DNA of 64,000 nucleotides from Xanthomonas sp. DAR 80977 (GTDB taxonomy: Bacteria > Pseudomonadota > Gammaproteobacteria > Xanthomonadales > Xanthomonadaceae). Every line of letters begins with the position of its first letter. Position 1 is the stretch's first letter. The stretch lies in NCBI RefSeq assembly GCF_041240605.1, contig NZ_CP162487.1:2239001-2303000 (forward strand), in the 5' to 3' direction. Made by a program: the position numbers and the translations under genes. The notes under the pieces were generated by a model that ran no database searches, was not told the origin of the DNA, and saw only the letters and a program-made list of their open reading frames with translations. Of the stretch, positions 1-9,648 are shown piece after piece.

Positions 1-462
1 ACCGAACGCGCGCTGTCGCCGTCGCCGCAGCCGCTGGAGGCGCCCGAGCGCCTGCGCTACCGCTACTGGATGCACTATGCCGAGGGCTCGGCGATGCCGC
101 CGCTGCTGATGAGCCTGGTGTTCGGGCGCATCCGTTCGGCGAAGATGCCGTTCTTCGCGCGGCCGATCGCCCGCGCCATCGTCGACAAGGCGGTGAACAG
201 CTTCGTCGGCCCGCAACTGAAGCTGCACCTGGACTGGATGGAGCGCGAGTTGGCGGCCAGCGGCTGGTTCGCCGGCGACCGCTTCACGGCGGCCGACGTG
301 CAGATGAGCTTCCCGGTGCAGGCCGCGGCCGCGCGCGCCGGCCTGCAGGCCTATCCGAACCTGGCCGGCTTCGTGCAGCGCATCGAGCAGCGCCCGGCCT
401 ACCAGCGCGCGCTGCAGCAGGGCGGGCCGTTCGAGCTGCTCGGCGGCGGCAAGGCCGGCTAG
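1..462 (+). CDS. Glutathione S-transferase, 5'-truncated by window edge
   Basis: The frame is open from base 1, so the start codon and the N-terminal thioredoxin-like glutathione-binding domain lie upstream. The visible 153 residues are the helical GST C-domain: the [12 protein letters not shown] block, which carries the conserved N-capping and Asp positions of the family, sits in the middle, and a [16 protein letters not shown] segment near the end is typical of the last helices. Known GSTs are cytosolic and conjugate glutathione to electrophiles or act in stress or aromatic catabolism; the substrate here cannot be read. A divergent esterase gene ends 38 bases downstream on the other strand. 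The family call is firm, the subclass open. Confidence 0.88.
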   Translation, partial: TERALSPSPQPLEAPERLRYRYWMHYAEGSAMPPLLMSLVFGRIRSAKMPFFARPIARAIVDKAVNSFVGPQLKLHLDWMERELAASGWFAGDRFTAADVQMSFPVQAAAARAGLQAYPNLAGFVQRIEQRPAYQRALQQGGPFELLGGGKAG

Positions 463-499
463 GACCGGATGGCGCGCCCTTGGGCCATGCCGCGGCCGG

Positions 500-1396
500 T
501 CATGGCAGCGGCGCGCGCGGTTGGCACTGGCGCACGAAGGCGATGCTGTCGGCCATGACCGGCAACGCCGGATCGTCCTTGCGCAGCGCCAGCGCCAGGC
601 GCAGATGGCCGACGCCGGGGTAGGTCTTCAGTTCGGTGGGTACGCCGACGCGTTGCAGCGCGGCCTGCAGCGAGCGGCTGTCGCGCGGTTCCACCACGCG
701 GTCGGCATCGCCGTGCAGCAGCAGGGCCGGGGGTTCGTCGCCATCGACGAAGGCCACCGGCTGCGAGCGCCGCTGCTGCGCCGGATCGCGGCCGAACATG
801 CCGATCAGGTCGGGATCGGTCAGCGGCAGGAAGTCGTAGGGACCGGCCAGGCCGACCAGGCCGCACAGCTGCCGCGGCGACAGGCCCTGCGCCTGCAGCC
901 AGCGGCCGTCGCTGGCCAGCAGCGCGGCCATGTGCGCACCGGCGGAGTGCCCCATCAGCACCATCCGGCGCGGGTCGCCGCCATGCTCGGCGGCATGGCG
1001 CTGGCTCCAGGCCACCGCGGCGGCGGCGTCGTGCATGAAGCCGTCCAGGGTCACCTGCGGGTATTTGCGGTAGTCGGGCACGATCGCGACCACGCCGTGG
1101 CGCGCCAGCGCCTCGCCGGCCCAGCGGTATTGCTGGCGGTTGCCGGTCTTCCAGGTGCCGCCGTGGAAGAACACCACCACCGGGGCCTCGTGCGCCGTCG
1201 CCGGGCGATAGACGTCCAGCTTCAGACCATGCTCCGCATCGAACACGATGCCGCGTTGCTCGCTCAGCCCATGGCGCGCGGAGCCGGCGTTGAGGCCGCC
1301 GAAGAACACGCTGCTGCAGGCCGAGACCAGCAGCGAGGACAGCGCGACCAGCAGGTGGCGGGGCCAGCGCGGCGGCGGCGGCGAACGTTCGGACAT
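500..1396 (-). CDS. Alpha/beta-hydrolase lipoprotein, esterase/lipase type
   Basis: This 298-residue protein begins with a lipoprotein signal peptide (hydrophobic run then VSAC, lipidated Cys27), so it should be tethered to a membrane facing the periplasm. The hydrolase core has an oxyanion HGG at 78-80, the nucleophile elbow GHSAG with Ser151, Asp232 in HGDAD and His264 in GVGHL, a complete catalytic triad of the carboxylesterase/acetylxylan-esterase-like group. The frame stays open 216 bases further upstream, but that part is not protein-like; the start chosen has an AGG Shine-Dalgarno remnant just ahead and gives the signal peptide directly. Substrate is unknown. It converges on the GST gene and is divergent from selO across a repeat tract. 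Confidence 0.85.
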   Translation of the reverse strand: MSERSPPPPRWPRHLLVALSSLLVSACSSVFFGGLNAGSARHGLSEQRGIVFDAEHGLKLDVYRPATAHEAPVVVFFHGGTWKTGNRQQYRWAGEALARHGVVAIVPDYRKYPQVTLDGFMHDAAAAVAWSQRHAAEHGGDPRRMVLMGHSAGAHMAALLASDGRWLQAQGLSPRQLCGLVGLAGPYDFLPLTDPDLIGMFGRDPAQQRRSQPVAFVDGDEPPALLLHGDADRVVEPRDSRSLQAALQRVGVPTELKTYPGVGHLRLALALRKDDPALPVMADSIAFVRQCQPRAPLP

Positions 1397-1590
1397 GGGC
1401 GGTACCTGTGGGAAAAGAGCGGGAAGCATGCCGCATGCGCATGTCGCTGGCGGGTGCATGGCGTCGGCGGCGTTGTTGGCAACTACGCAGCAGGCGCTGC
1501 CGCGGATGCGTGTCCGGCGCTGCGGTTCGCTGCGCCTGCTGACGCTGTCGCGAGAGCTGTGGGCGTGCCTGGGTATGTGGTGAAGGGTGC

Positions 1591-2034
1591 GGGCGCAGCT
1601 TCGTGCACCCAACTTTGCGAGTCGCTTCGCGCCGTACCCTCACCCCAACCCCTCTCCCGGGGGGAGAGGGGCTATGCACCGCGGCTGTTCCTTCTCCCAT
1701 CGGGACCAGGGCCCCTTTTCGGGGGAAGGTGGCCCGCAGGGCCGGATGAGGGTACGGGCGCAGCCTCGTGCACCCAACTTTGCGAGTCGCTTCGCGCCGT
1801 ACCCTCACCCCAACCCCTCTCCCGGGGGGAGAGGGGCTATGCACGCGCGGCTGTTCCTTCTCCCATCTGGACCATGGCCCCCTTTTCGGGGAAAGGTGGC
1901 CCGAAGGGCCGGATGAGGGTACTGACGCAGCTTCGTGCGCCCAGACCCAGCGAGTCGCGTCGCGCCTTACTTTCACCACAACCGCTTTCTCCCACAGGGA
2001 CTCCCTGCGCTCGCCGAGGGGAGAGGGGCTGTAA
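1591..2034. repeat. Three tandem copies of a ~165-bp intergenic repeat
   Basis: The 648 bases between the esterase start and selO hold no convincing gene. From about 1591 the same unit recurs: GCAGCTTCGTGC begins at 1595, 1760 (as GCAGCCTCGTGC) and 1927, a period of 165 then 167 bases. Copies 1 and 2 are nearly identical; copy 3 is decayed. Each contains CCCTCACCCCAACCCCTCTC followed by its near-complement GGGGAGAGGGG, so each transcript could fold into a hairpin. Similar CCCTCACCCCAACCC elements are scattered in xanthomonad genomes. The copies run almost to the selO start and may carry its promoter or affect it. Confidence 0.8.
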
Positions 2035-2044
2035 GCTGGCGCGT

Positions 2045-3598
2045 ATGTCTCCATTGCGCTTCGACAACCGTTTCACCGCCGAACTGCCCGCCGATCCCGA
2101 GCGCGGCCCGCGCCTGCGCGAGGTGTTGGGCGCGCTGTGGTCGGAGGTCGCACCGACGCCGGTGGCCGCGCCGCAGCTGCTGGCGCATTCGCGCGAGGTG
2201 GCGGCGATGCTCGGCTTCCCCGAACAGGACGTCCTGACGCCGCAGTTCGCCGAGGTCTTCGCCGGCAACGCGCTCTACCCGGGCATGCGGCCCTACGCGG
2301 CGAACTACGGAGGCCACCAGTTCGGGCACTGGGCCGGGCAGCTCGGCGACGGCCGCGCGATCGCGCTGGGCGAGGCGCTGGGCGCGGACGGGCGGCGCTG
2401 GGAACTGCAGCTCAAGGGCGCCGGCCGTACCCCGTATTCGCGCGGCGCCGATGGCCGCGCGGTGCTGCGCTCGTCGATCCGCGAATTCCTGTGCAGCGAG
2501 GCGATGCACCATCTCGGCGTCCCCACCACGCGCGCGCTGAGCCTGGTCGCCACCGGCGAGCGCGTGGTGCGCGACATGTTCTACGACGGCCATCCGCGCG
2601 CCGAGCCGGGCGCGGTGGTATGCCGGGTGGCGCCGTCGTTCGTGCGCTTCGGCAGTTTCGAACTGCCGGCCGCGCGCGGCGACACGGTCTTGCTGCGGCA
2701 ACTGGCCGACTTCGTCATCGACCGCGATTTCCCCGAACTGCGCACGCGCGGCGCCAACCGCTACGCCGACTGGTTCGGCGAGGTCTGCACGCGTACCGCG
2801 ACGATGGTGGCGCACTGGATGCGGGTCGGCTTCGTGCATGGGGTGATGAACACCGACAACATGTCGATCCTGGGTTTGACCATCGACTACGGGCCGTACG
2901 GCTGGATCGACGACTACGACCCGGACTGGACGCCGAACACCACCGATGCGCAGGGCCGCCGCTACCGCTTCGGCACCCAGCCGCAGATCGCGTCCTGGAA
3001 CCTGACCCGGCTGGCGCAGGCGCTGGCGCCGCTGTTCGCCGAGGTCGCGCCGCTGCAGGCCGGGCTCGAGCGCTTTCGCCAGGCGTACGCGCAGGCCGAG
3101 CGCGACACCACCGCCGCCAAGCTCGGCCTGGCCGACTGCGGCGAGGCCGATGTGGCGCTGATGCAGGACCTGCTGCAACTGCTGCAACAGGGCGAGGTGG
3201 ACATGACCCTGTGGTTCCGCGGGCTGAGCGCAGAGCAGGTGCCGGCGCTGGCGGGCTTGGCCGATGCCTTCTACGACCCGGCCAGGCTGGCCGCGCAGGC
3301 GCCGGCGTTCGAGGCCTGGCTGGCGCGCTATGCGCGGCGGCTGCAGGCCGATCCGCTGCCGGCGGCCGCGCGCGCGGCGAAGATGCGTGCAGCCAATCCA
3401 CGCTACGTACTGCGCAACTATCTGGCGCAGCAGGCGATCGATCGCGCCGAGCAGGGCGATGCCGAGGGGATCGCCGACCTGCTGGAGGTGATGCGCCGGC
3501 CCTACGAGGAGCAGCCGGGGCGCGAGGCGTTCGCGGCGCGGCGCCCGGACTGGGCGCGCGAGCGCGCCGGGTGTTCGATGCTGTCGTGCAGTTCCTGA
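2045..3598 (+). CDS. selO: Protein adenylyltransferase SelO (YdiU family)
   Basis: This 517-residue protein is a full-length SelO pseudokinase, which transfers AMP from ATP to hydroxyl side chains of target proteins and is linked to redox stress. Visible family marks are the [19 protein letters not shown] block (88-106), [20 protein letters not shown] around Lys124 and Arg128, the metal-binding region [20 protein letters not shown], and a C-terminal tail ending SMLSCSS. The Cys third from the end occupies the place of selenocysteine in eukaryotic SelO; another Cys lies five residues before it, so a disulfide is possible. The ATG at 2045 is the first start after the repeat tract and gives the usual N-terminus; the same frame is open far upstream only because of GC bias. 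Confidence 0.95.
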   Translation: MSPLRFDNRFTAELPADPERGPRLREVLGALWSEVAPTPVAAPQLLAHSREVAAMLGFPEQDVLTPQFAEVFAGNALYPGMRPYAANYGGHQFGHWAGQLGDGRAIALGEALGADGRRWELQLKGAGRTPYSRGADGRAVLRSSIREFLCSEAMHHLGVPTTRALSLVATGERVVRDMFYDGHPRAEPGAVVCRVAPSFVRFGSFELPAARGDTVLLRQLADFVIDRDFPELRTRGANRYADWFGEVCTRTATMVAHWMRVGFVHGVMNTDNMSILGLTIDYGPYGWIDDYDPDWTPNTTDAQGRRYRFGTQPQIASWNLTRLAQALAPLFAEVAPLQAGLERFRQAYAQAERDTTAAKLGLADCGEADVALMQDLLQLLQQGEVDMTLWFRGLSAEQVPALAGLADAFYDPARLAAQAPAFEAWLARYARRLQADPLPAAARAAKMRAANPRYVLRNYLAQQAIDRAEQGDAEGIADLLEVMRRPYEEQPGREAFAARRPDWARERAGCSMLSCSS

Positions 3599-3620
3599 CG
3601 ATGCGCGACATGCCGTAGCA

Positions 3621-3670
3621 GGGGCTTCAGCCCCGACGCCTTGCCGGTAAGGCGTCGGGGCTGAAGCCCC
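3621..3670. terminator. Perfect 22-bp palindrome after selO
   Basis: Arms 3621-3642 and 3649-3670 are perfectly complementary around a 6-base loop. The core GGGGCTTCAGCCCCGACGCC is a relative of the GGAGCGGCTTCAGCCGCGAC palindromes found near 14.1-14.6 kb and 42.2 kb. It lies between the convergent selO and TetR genes and could stop transcription from both sides, but there is no T run, so a repeat-element origin is as likely. Confidence 0.7.
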
Positions 3671-3738
3671 TCCTGCAGTAGCGAGCGGTCCGTTGCGGCA
3701 GGCCTGCCGCAATCGCCGCGACAGCCCCTGGCGCGGCG

Positions 3739-4443
3739 TCAGCGCGTCGCCGCGGCGCGGTAGCCCCAGGCGGCGAGGAAGCTGGTCACCACTTCCGCGG
3801 CCAGCGCCTGCTGGCTGTCCTGGTCGGGGGCCTGCCCGTTGAGCATCGCGCCGGGGTAGGCGTAGCCGATCGCCGCGCCGATGAAGGCGCTGGCGGCCAG
3901 CGCGGGCGAGGCCACGCGCACGTCGCCGCGCGCATCCAGCCTCTGCAGCAGCTCGCTCAGGCGCTGGCGCAGGCGCCCGGTACGGCGCTGGTGCATCGAC
4001 TGCAGCAGGTCCGGCATCTGCGCGCTGGCCTGCACCAGCAGCCGGTGCAGGCGCAGCGAGGACGGCGCGTACAGGTGCGCCTGCACGGTCAGCGCGATCT
4101 GCTGCAGCGCACGCGGCAGGTCCTGCGAGGCCGCATCGCCGATGTTCTCCAGCTGCGCCTGCAGTTCCTCGTTCAGCGCCTCGAACACCTGCATCAGCAG
4201 CTCGGCCTTGCTGGAGAAATGGTTGTACAGGCTCTGCCGGGTCAGCCCGGCGTGCAGCGCGATCTGCTCCAGCGAGACCTCCAGGCCGTGCTCCAGCAGC
4301 AGTTCGCGGGCGGCGCGCAACAAGCGCGGCCGCGCCAGCGCCGGGCGCCCGCGCTGGCGCCCGGCCGGCGCAATCGCGCGCGCTTCCGGCGTCGCCGGGG
4401 CGGCGCTAGACACCGTGGTGCGGGCGATTGTGCGATCCTTCAT
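3739..4443 (-). CDS. TetR/AcrR-family transcriptional repressor
   Basis: A 234-residue regulator with an N-terminal TetR helix-turn-helix at about residues 57-78 (SLEQIALHAGLTRQSLYNHF) and a helical ligand-binding C-domain. About 38 residues rich in Ala and Arg precede the DNA-binding domain. It is transcribed away from an RND efflux adaptor/pump pair with only 62 bases between the two starts, the standard layout of a local efflux repressor such as AcrR, MexL or SmeT. By inference it represses both itself and the pump and is released by a drug or metabolite bound in the C-domain. Confidence 0.9.
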   Translation of the reverse strand: MKDRTIARTTVSSAAPATPEARAIAPAGRQRGRPALARPRLLRAARELLLEHGLEVSLEQIALHAGLTRQSLYNHFSSKAELLMQVFEALNEELQAQLENIGDAASQDLPRALQQIALTVQAHLYAPSSLRLHRLLVQASAQMPDLLQSMHQRRTGRLRQRLSELLQRLDARGDVRVASPALAASAFIGAAIGYAYPGAMLNGQAPDQDSQQALAAEVVTSFLAAWGYRAAATR

Positions 4444-4445
4444 GC

Positions 4446-4476
4446 TTATTTATTTGTCTTTAAGTAAATTAAATAA
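4446..4476. promoter_or_regulatory. AT-rich inverted repeat, candidate TetR operator
   Basis: In the 62-base gap between the divergent TetR and efflux genes, TTATTTATTT (4446-4455) pairs with AATTAAATAA (4467-4476) at 9 of 10 positions around an 11-base spacer. This is the most AT-rich stretch in the neighbourhood and must contain both divergent promoters. That the repressor binds here is inferred from position and symmetry. Confidence 0.5.
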
Positions 4477-4505
4477 TCCTCCCCCCAGCTTCCAGGATCA
4501 AGCGC

Positions 4506-5660
4506 ATGCCCGCGCCTTTCGCCCAGCGTTCTCGCCGCACGCTGTCGCTGCTGCTGTCCCTCGCTCTCGTCACGCTCGCCGGTTGCAAGGGCGAGCGCAC
4601 TGCGCCGCCGGCGCAGGCCAGGACCGTGGGGGTGGTGACGCTGCAGCCGCAAAGCGTGCCGCTCAGCGCCGAACTGGCTGGGCGTACCGCCGCCTCCGAG
4701 GAATCCGAGGTGCGCCCGCAGGTCGGCGGGGTGCTGCGCAAGCGGCTGTTCGAGGAGGGCGCGATGGTGCGCGCCGGGCAGCCGCTGTTCCAGATCGAGC
4801 CGACCCTGTACCAGGCCGCCGCCAACGAGGCGCAGGCCAACCTGGCCACCGCCGAGGCCACGCTGACCACCGCCAAGCTGCGTGCCGAGCGCTATCGCGA
4901 ACTGGGCAAGACCCGGCTGGCCGCGCAGCAGGACGTGGACGACGCCCAGGCCACCTACCAGGAGGCGCTGGCCAGCCGCGACGCCAACCGCGCCGCGCTG
5001 GACACCGCGCGCACCCAACTGCGCTTCGCCACGGTGGAGGCGCCGATCAGCGGGCGCATCGGCCGCGCGCGGGTGACCCCGGGCGCGCTGGTCACCGCCA
5101 GCCAGGCCGATGCCATCGCCAAGATCCAGCAGCTGGACCCGATGAACGTGGACATCACCCAGTCCGGCAGCCAGTTCCTGGCGCTGCGCCGCGCGATCGC
5201 CGACGGCGGGGTGCAGCCGGCCACCGCCGAAGTGCGCCTGAAACTGTCCGACGGCAGCGACTACCCGCTGCCGGGCACGCTGCAGTTCGCCGACATCGAT
5301 GTCGAGGAGACCACCGGCAGCGTGACCCTGCGCGCGCGCTTCCCCAATCCCGACGCGCAGCTGCTGCCGGGCATGTACGTGCGCGCGATCGTCGGCCAGG
5401 GCATCCGCCAGCAGGCGCTGCTGGTGCCGCAGGCGGCGGTGGACCGTACCCCGCGCGGCGACGCCCAGGCCTGGGTGGTGGGCGCGGACAACATCGTGCG
5501 CCAGCGCCAGTTCACCACGCTGCGCGCGGTCGGCGACCGCTGGCTGGTCGGCGACGGGCTCAAGCCCGGCGAGCGGGTGGTGGTGGAAGGCCGGCAGGGG
5601 CTCAGCGACGGCGCCAAGGTGACGGTCAAGCCGGCCGCCGCTGCCGCCGGCCAGGGCTGA
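4506..5660 (+). CDS. RND efflux periplasmic adaptor (membrane fusion protein)
   Basis: The 384-residue product has a lipoprotein signal ending LAGC (Cys27), then the AcrA/MexA pattern: EVRPQVGGVLRKRLFEEGAMVRAG as the first half of the lipoyl-like domain, an alpha-hairpin of about 90 residues rich in Ala, Glu and Arg, the second lipoyl half (VEAPISGRIGRARVTPGALV), and beta-barrel and membrane-proximal domains. It should sit in the periplasm anchored to the inner membrane and bridge the pump to an outer-membrane channel. The pump gene follows after 6 bases, so the two are one transcript, probably controlled by the divergent TetR protein. Confidence 0.94.
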   Translation: MPAPFAQRSRRTLSLLLSLALVTLAGCKGERTAPPAQARTVGVVTLQPQSVPLSAELAGRTAASEESEVRPQVGGVLRKRLFEEGAMVRAGQPLFQIEPTLYQAAANEAQANLATAEATLTTAKLRAERYRELGKTRLAAQQDVDDAQATYQEALASRDANRAALDTARTQLRFATVEAPISGRIGRARVTPGALVTASQADAIAKIQQLDPMNVDITQSGSQFLALRRAIADGGVQPATAEVRLKLSDGSDYPLPGTLQFADIDVEETTGSVTLRARFPNPDAQLLPGMYVRAIVGQGIRQQALLVPQAAVDRTPRGDAQAWVVGADNIVRQRQFTTLRAVGDRWLVGDGLKPGERVVVEGRQGLSDGAKVTVKPAAAAAGQG

Positions 5661-5666
5661 TCCGGC

Positions 5667-8600
5667 ATGCTCGCGCGCTTCTTCATCGCCCGCCCGATCT
5701 TCGCCTGGGTGCTGGCGATCTGCATCATGGCCGCCGGCGCCATCGCCGTGTTCACCCTGCCGGTGGAGCAGTATCCGGACATCGCCCCGCCCGGGGTCAA
5801 CGTCACCGCGACCTACAACGGCGCCTCGGCGCAGACGGTGGAGGACAGCGTCACCCAGGTGATCGAGCAGCAGATCAAGGGCATCGACCACCTGCTGTAC
5901 TTCTCCTCGACCAGTTCCTCGTCCGGGCAGGCGCGGATCAGCATCACCTTCGACCAGGCCGCCAATCCCGACATCGCCCAGGTGCAGGTGCAGAACGCGG
6001 TCAACCAGGCGCTCAACCGCCTGCCGCAGGAAGTGCAGCAGCAGGGCGTGACCGTGGCCAAGTCGCAGGGCGACAGCCTGATGGCGGTGGCGCTGTACGA
6101 CAGCACCGACCGGCTGGACAACGTCGACATCTCCGACTACCTGATCAGCACCCTGCAGGACCCGATCAGCCGCATCAACGGCGTCGGCGAGATCAACGTG
6201 TTCGGCGCGCAGTACGCGATGCGCATCTGGATGGACCCGCACAAGCTCAACGCCTACAAGCTGATGCCCGGCGACGTGCGCAGCGCGATCGAGGCGCAGA
6301 ACACGCAGGTCACCGCCGGCGAACTCGGCGCGCTGCCCACCGGCGCCGACCAGCAGCTCAACGCCACGGTGACCGCGCAGTCGCGGCTGCAGACCCCGGA
6401 GCAGTTCCGCGCCATCATCCTGGCCACCCAGCCCGACGGCTCCAGCGTGCACCTGGGCGACGTGGCGCGGGTGGAGATCGGCGCCGAGAACTACCAGAAC
6501 AGCGCCACGCTCAACGGCCATCCGGCGTCCGGCTTCTCGGTGACGCTGTCCTCCGGCGCCAATGCGGTGGCCACGTCCGACGCGGTGCGCGCCACCATCG
6601 AGCGGCTCAAGCCGACCTTCCCGCCGGGCATGGAAGTGGCCTATCCGCGCGACAGCACGCCGTTCGTGCGGATCTCGATCGAGGGCGTGGTGCACACCCT
6701 GGTCGAGGCGATCGTGCTGGTGGTGGTGGTGATGTTCCTGTTCCTGCAGAACGGCCGCGCCACGCTGATCCCGGCGATCACCGTGCCGGTGGTGCTGCTG
6801 GGCACGTTCGGCATCCTCGCCGCGGCCGGCTTCACCATCAACACGCTGACCCTGTTCGCGATGGTGCTGGCGATCGGCCTGCTGGTGGACGACGCCATCG
6901 TGGTGGTGGAGAACGTCGAGCGGATCATGCACGAGCAGCATCTGCCGCCGCGCGAGGCGACCGAGCAATCGATGGGCGAGATCACCGGCGCGCTGATCGG
7001 CATCACCGTGGTGCTGGGGGCGGTGTTCCTGCCGATGGCGTTCTTCGGCGGCTCCACCGGCATCATCTACCGCCAGTTCTCGATCACCATCGCCTCGGCG
7101 ATGGCGCTGTCGGCGCTGGTCGCGCTGACCCTGACCCCGGCGCTGTGCGCGACCCTGCTCAAGCCGGTGGAAAAGGAGCGCCAGCTCGGACGCTTCTTCC
7201 GCTGGTTCAACCGCGGCGTGGAGCGCAGCCAGCACGCCTACCAGCGCCGGCTCGGCACGCTGCTGCGGCAGCCGCGGCGCTGGATGGCGCTGTACGCGGT
7301 GATCGTGCTGGCGATGGCGGCGCTGTACGTGCGCATGCCGACCGGTTTCCTGCCGGTGGAGGACCAGGGCCAGGTGCAGATCCAGTTCACCACGCCCGAG
7401 GGCACGCCGCTGGCCAGGACCGAGGCGCTGGGCCGGCGCATCAACGATTACTTCATGGCCCACGAGAAGAACAACATCACCGCGGTCTTCATGGTGATCG
7501 GGCGCAACAACGCCGGCACCGGGCAGAACGCCGGCCAGGCCTTCGTCGCGCTGCGGCCCTGGGGCGAGCGCAACCGCGACAACACCGCGCAGGCGATCAT
7601 CGACCGCGCCAATGCGTATTTCCGCGGCACCGCCGACGCCAAGATCAGCGTGCTGTCGCCGCCGGCGGTGCGCGGCCTGGGCCAGTCCAGCGGCTTCGAG
7701 CTGTGGATCCGCGACAGCGACGGTGCCGGCCGTCCGGCCTTGCTGAAGGCGCAGCAGCAGGTGTTGAAGGAGGCCGGCGACGATCCGCAGCTGACCGCGG
7801 TGCGGCTCAACGGCCTGGGCGACAAGGCGCAGCTGCAGGTGGACATCGACCAGGCCCAGGCCAGCGCGCTGGGCCTGGCGCAGGGCGACATCAACGCCAC
7901 CCTGTCCACCGCCTGGGGCGGCAGCTACGTCAACGACTTCCTCGACCGCGGCCGGGTCAAGCGTGTCTACGTGCAGGGCGATGCGCCGTACCGCTCGCTG
8001 CCGGAAGACATCGGCCAGTGGTACGTACGCGGCAAGGACGGGCAGATGGCGCCGTTCGCCAGCTTCGCCAGCACCCACTGGACCCGCGGGCCGCAGCTGC
8101 AGCAGCGCTTCAACGGCCTGCCGGCGGCGCAGATCCAGGGCGGCGCCGCGGCCGACAGCAGTTCCGGCGAGGCGATGCAGCGGATGCAGGCGCTGGTCGC
8201 CAAGCAGCAGGGCTTCGACCTGCAGTGGAGCGGCCTGTCCTACCAGGAGCAACTGTCCAGCAACCAGACCCTGTGGCTGTACACCGCCTCGATCCTGTTC
8301 ATTTTCCTGTGCCTGGCGGCGTTGTACGAGAGCTGGTCGATCCCGGTGGCGGTGCTGCTGGTGATTCCGCTGGGCGTGCTCGGCACGGTCACCGCGACCA
8401 CCCTGGCCGGTTTCGTCAACGACATCTATTTCCAGGTCGGCCTGCTGACCACGATCGGCCTGTCGGCGAAGAACGCGATCCTGATCGTGGAGTTCGCCGA
8501 GGCCGAGCAGCGCGCCGGGCGGCCGCTGCTGGACGCGGCGCTGGAAGGCGCGCGGCTGCGCCTGCGGCCGATCGTGATGACCTCGCTGGCGTTCGTCGCC

Positions 8601-8789
8601 GGCGTGCTGCCGCTGGCGCTGTCCACCGGCGCGGGCGCGTCCAGCCGCCGCGAGATCGGGGTCAGCGTGATCGGCGGCATGGTCTCGGGCACCTTGCTGG
8701 CGGTGCTGCTGGTGCCGCTGTTCTTCGTGCTGGTGCGCGGCCTGCTGCATGGCCGGGCAGGGGATGGCCAGGCCGCCCCGGCCGGCTGA
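5667..8789 (+). CDS. RND multidrug efflux pump, AcrB/MexB (HAE1) type
   Basis: A 1040-residue inner-membrane pump of the usual length. It starts with the family signature FFIARPIFAWVLAI, has two large periplasmic loops and twelve predicted membrane segments, and keeps the proton-relay Asp pair in GLLVDDAIVVVENVER. It should export drugs or other amphiphiles by proton antiport with the adaptor encoded just upstream. No outer-membrane factor follows; the next gene is apt, so the complex must borrow a TolC/OprM homologue coded elsewhere, as MexJK does. Drug spectrum cannot be deduced from sequence. Confidence 0.95.
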   Translation: MLARFFIARPIFAWVLAICIMAAGAIAVFTLPVEQYPDIAPPGVNVTATYNGASAQTVEDSVTQVIEQQIKGIDHLLYFSSTSSSSGQARISITFDQAANPDIAQVQVQNAVNQALNRLPQEVQQQGVTVAKSQGDSLMAVALYDSTDRLDNVDISDYLISTLQDPISRINGVGEINVFGAQYAMRIWMDPHKLNAYKLMPGDVRSAIEAQNTQVTAGELGALPTGADQQLNATVTAQSRLQTPEQFRAIILATQPDGSSVHLGDVARVEIGAENYQNSATLNGHPASGFSVTLSSGANAVATSDAVRATIERLKPTFPPGMEVAYPRDSTPFVRISIEGVVHTLVEAIVLVVVVMFLFLQNGRATLIPAITVPVVLLGTFGILAAAGFTINTLTLFAMVLAIGLLVDDAIVVVENVERIMHEQHLPPREATEQSMGEITGALIGITVVLGAVFLPMAFFGGSTGIIYRQFSITIASAMALSALVALTLTPALCATLLKPVEKERQLGRFFRWFNRGVERSQHAYQRRLGTLLRQPRRWMALYAVIVLAMAALYVRMPTGFLPVEDQGQVQIQFTTPEGTPLARTEALGRRINDYFMAHEKNNITAVFMVIGRNNAGTGQNAGQAFVALRPWGERNRDNTAQAIIDRANAYFRGTADAKISVLSPPAVRGLGQSSGFELWIRDSDGAGRPALLKAQQQVLKEAGDDPQLTAVRLNGLGDKAQLQVDIDQAQASALGLAQGDINATLSTAWGGSYVNDFLDRGRVKRVYVQGDAPYRSLPEDIGQWYVRGKDGQMAPFASFASTHWTRGPQLQQRFNGLPAAQIQGGAAADSSSGEAMQRMQALVAKQQGFDLQWSGLSYQEQLSSNQTLWLYTASILFIFLCLAALYESWSIPVAVLLVIPLGVLGTVTATTLAGFVNDIYFQVGLLTTIGLSAKNAILIVEFAEAEQRAGRPLLDAALEGARLRLRPIVMTSLAFVAGVLPLALSTGAGASSRREIGVSVIGGMVSGTLLAVLLVPLFFVLVRGLLHGRAGDGQAAPAG

Positions 8790-8840
8790 GTGGCGGTGAA
8801 CGGGTAAGGCGGTGGCGCTGCGCGGCGCCGCCTTGCGCCT

Positions 8841-8846
8841 TAAAAT
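8841..8846 (+). promoter_or_regulatory. Likely -10 box of apt
   Basis: TAAAAT followed by GGGCGCC, 28 bases before the chosen apt start. The same TAAAAT/TACAAT-plus-GC pattern precedes fumarase, uup and the acyl-CoA dehydrogenase in this window. No good -35 box is visible. Confidence 0.4.
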
Positions 8847-8874
8847 GGGCGCCTCCCCACGCTTCGATGTCCCG

Positions 8875-9432
8875 ATGAACGAGTCTTCCTGCTGCGGCGC
8901 GCCCGGCGACGTGCCGGCCCACTGGTCCGGCCACATCCGCGATATCGCCGATTTCCCGAAGCCGGGCATCGTGTTCAAGGACATCACCCCGCTGCTGGCC
9001 GACGGCCCGGATTTCGCCTCGGCGCTGGACGAGATGGCGCGTCCCTGGCGCACCACGCCGCTGGATGCGGTGCTGGGCATCGAGTCGCGCGGCTTCATCT
9101 TGGGCGCGGCGCTGGCGCACGAGCTGCGCACCGGTTTCGTGCCGATCCGCAAGCCGGGCAAGCTGCCGGGCAGGACGGTGACCCAGGACTACGCGCTGGA
9201 ATACGGCAGCGACCGCATCGAGATGCACGCCGACGCGCTGCCGGCCGGCGCGCGGGTGCTGATCGTCGACGACGTGCTGGCCACCGGCGGTACCCTGCGC
9301 GCGGCGCTGTCGCTGGCGCGGCAGCTGCAACTGGAGATCGTCGGCGCGGCGGTGCTGGTCGAACTGCAGGCGCTGCAGGGACGCGAACGCTGGAGCGAGG
9401 AAGTGCCGCTGCTGGCGACGCTGACGTATTGA
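8875..9432 (+). CDS. apt: Adenine phosphoribosyltransferase
   Basis: This 185-residue enzyme salvages adenine with phosphoribosyl pyrophosphate to make AMP in the cytosol. The PRPP-binding motif [13 protein letters not shown] is intact, as are the family blocks [16 protein letters not shown] near the N-terminus and the adenine-site region [17 protein letters not shown]. Two upstream in-frame ATGs (8812, 8845) exist, but 8845 overlaps the -10 box, so the ATG at 8875 is preferred. It is separated from the efflux operon by a probable promoter of its own. Confidence 0.95.
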   Translation: MNESSCCGAPGDVPAHWSGHIRDIADFPKPGIVFKDITPLLADGPDFASALDEMARPWRTTPLDAVLGIESRGFILGAALAHELRTGFVPIRKPGKLPGRTVTQDYALEYGSDRIEMHADALPAGARVLIVDDVLATGGTLRAALSLARQLQLEIVGAAVLVELQALQGRERWSEEVPLLATLTY

Positions 9433-9648
9433 GCGCGAACCGGTGCGGGTAGCCGTCGTGCGCGGGGCCAGCGCATCGGGTGCGACGATGCCGACCGGCC
9501 ACCGCGGCAGCGACGATCGAGCCGGGTGACCGCTCGACGGCGGTCGATGTCGATCCGCGGCTGAATGTGTCAACGCCGCGCATTCGCCGGCGAACTTCGC
9601 GGCTTACCGTTTCCCGCATGCGATCGGCATGCGACGGGTGGTGGCACG

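Noticed and set aside
1591-2034. Possible CRISPR array
   Set aside because: Units are 165 bases, only three, with no short repeat-spacer alternation and no cas gene nearby.
459-2054. 531-codon minus-strand frame across the esterase and repeats
   Set aside because: Its Arg/Pro/Ser-rich product includes repeat-derived blocks ([15 protein letters not shown] twice) and overlaps a well-supported gene in another frame.
4446-9161. Very long open frame on the minus strand opposite the efflux genes and apt
   Set aside because: It is rich in His, Arg, Gln and Gly, has no domains, and is the exact antisense of strongly supported genes; high GC removes stop codons there.
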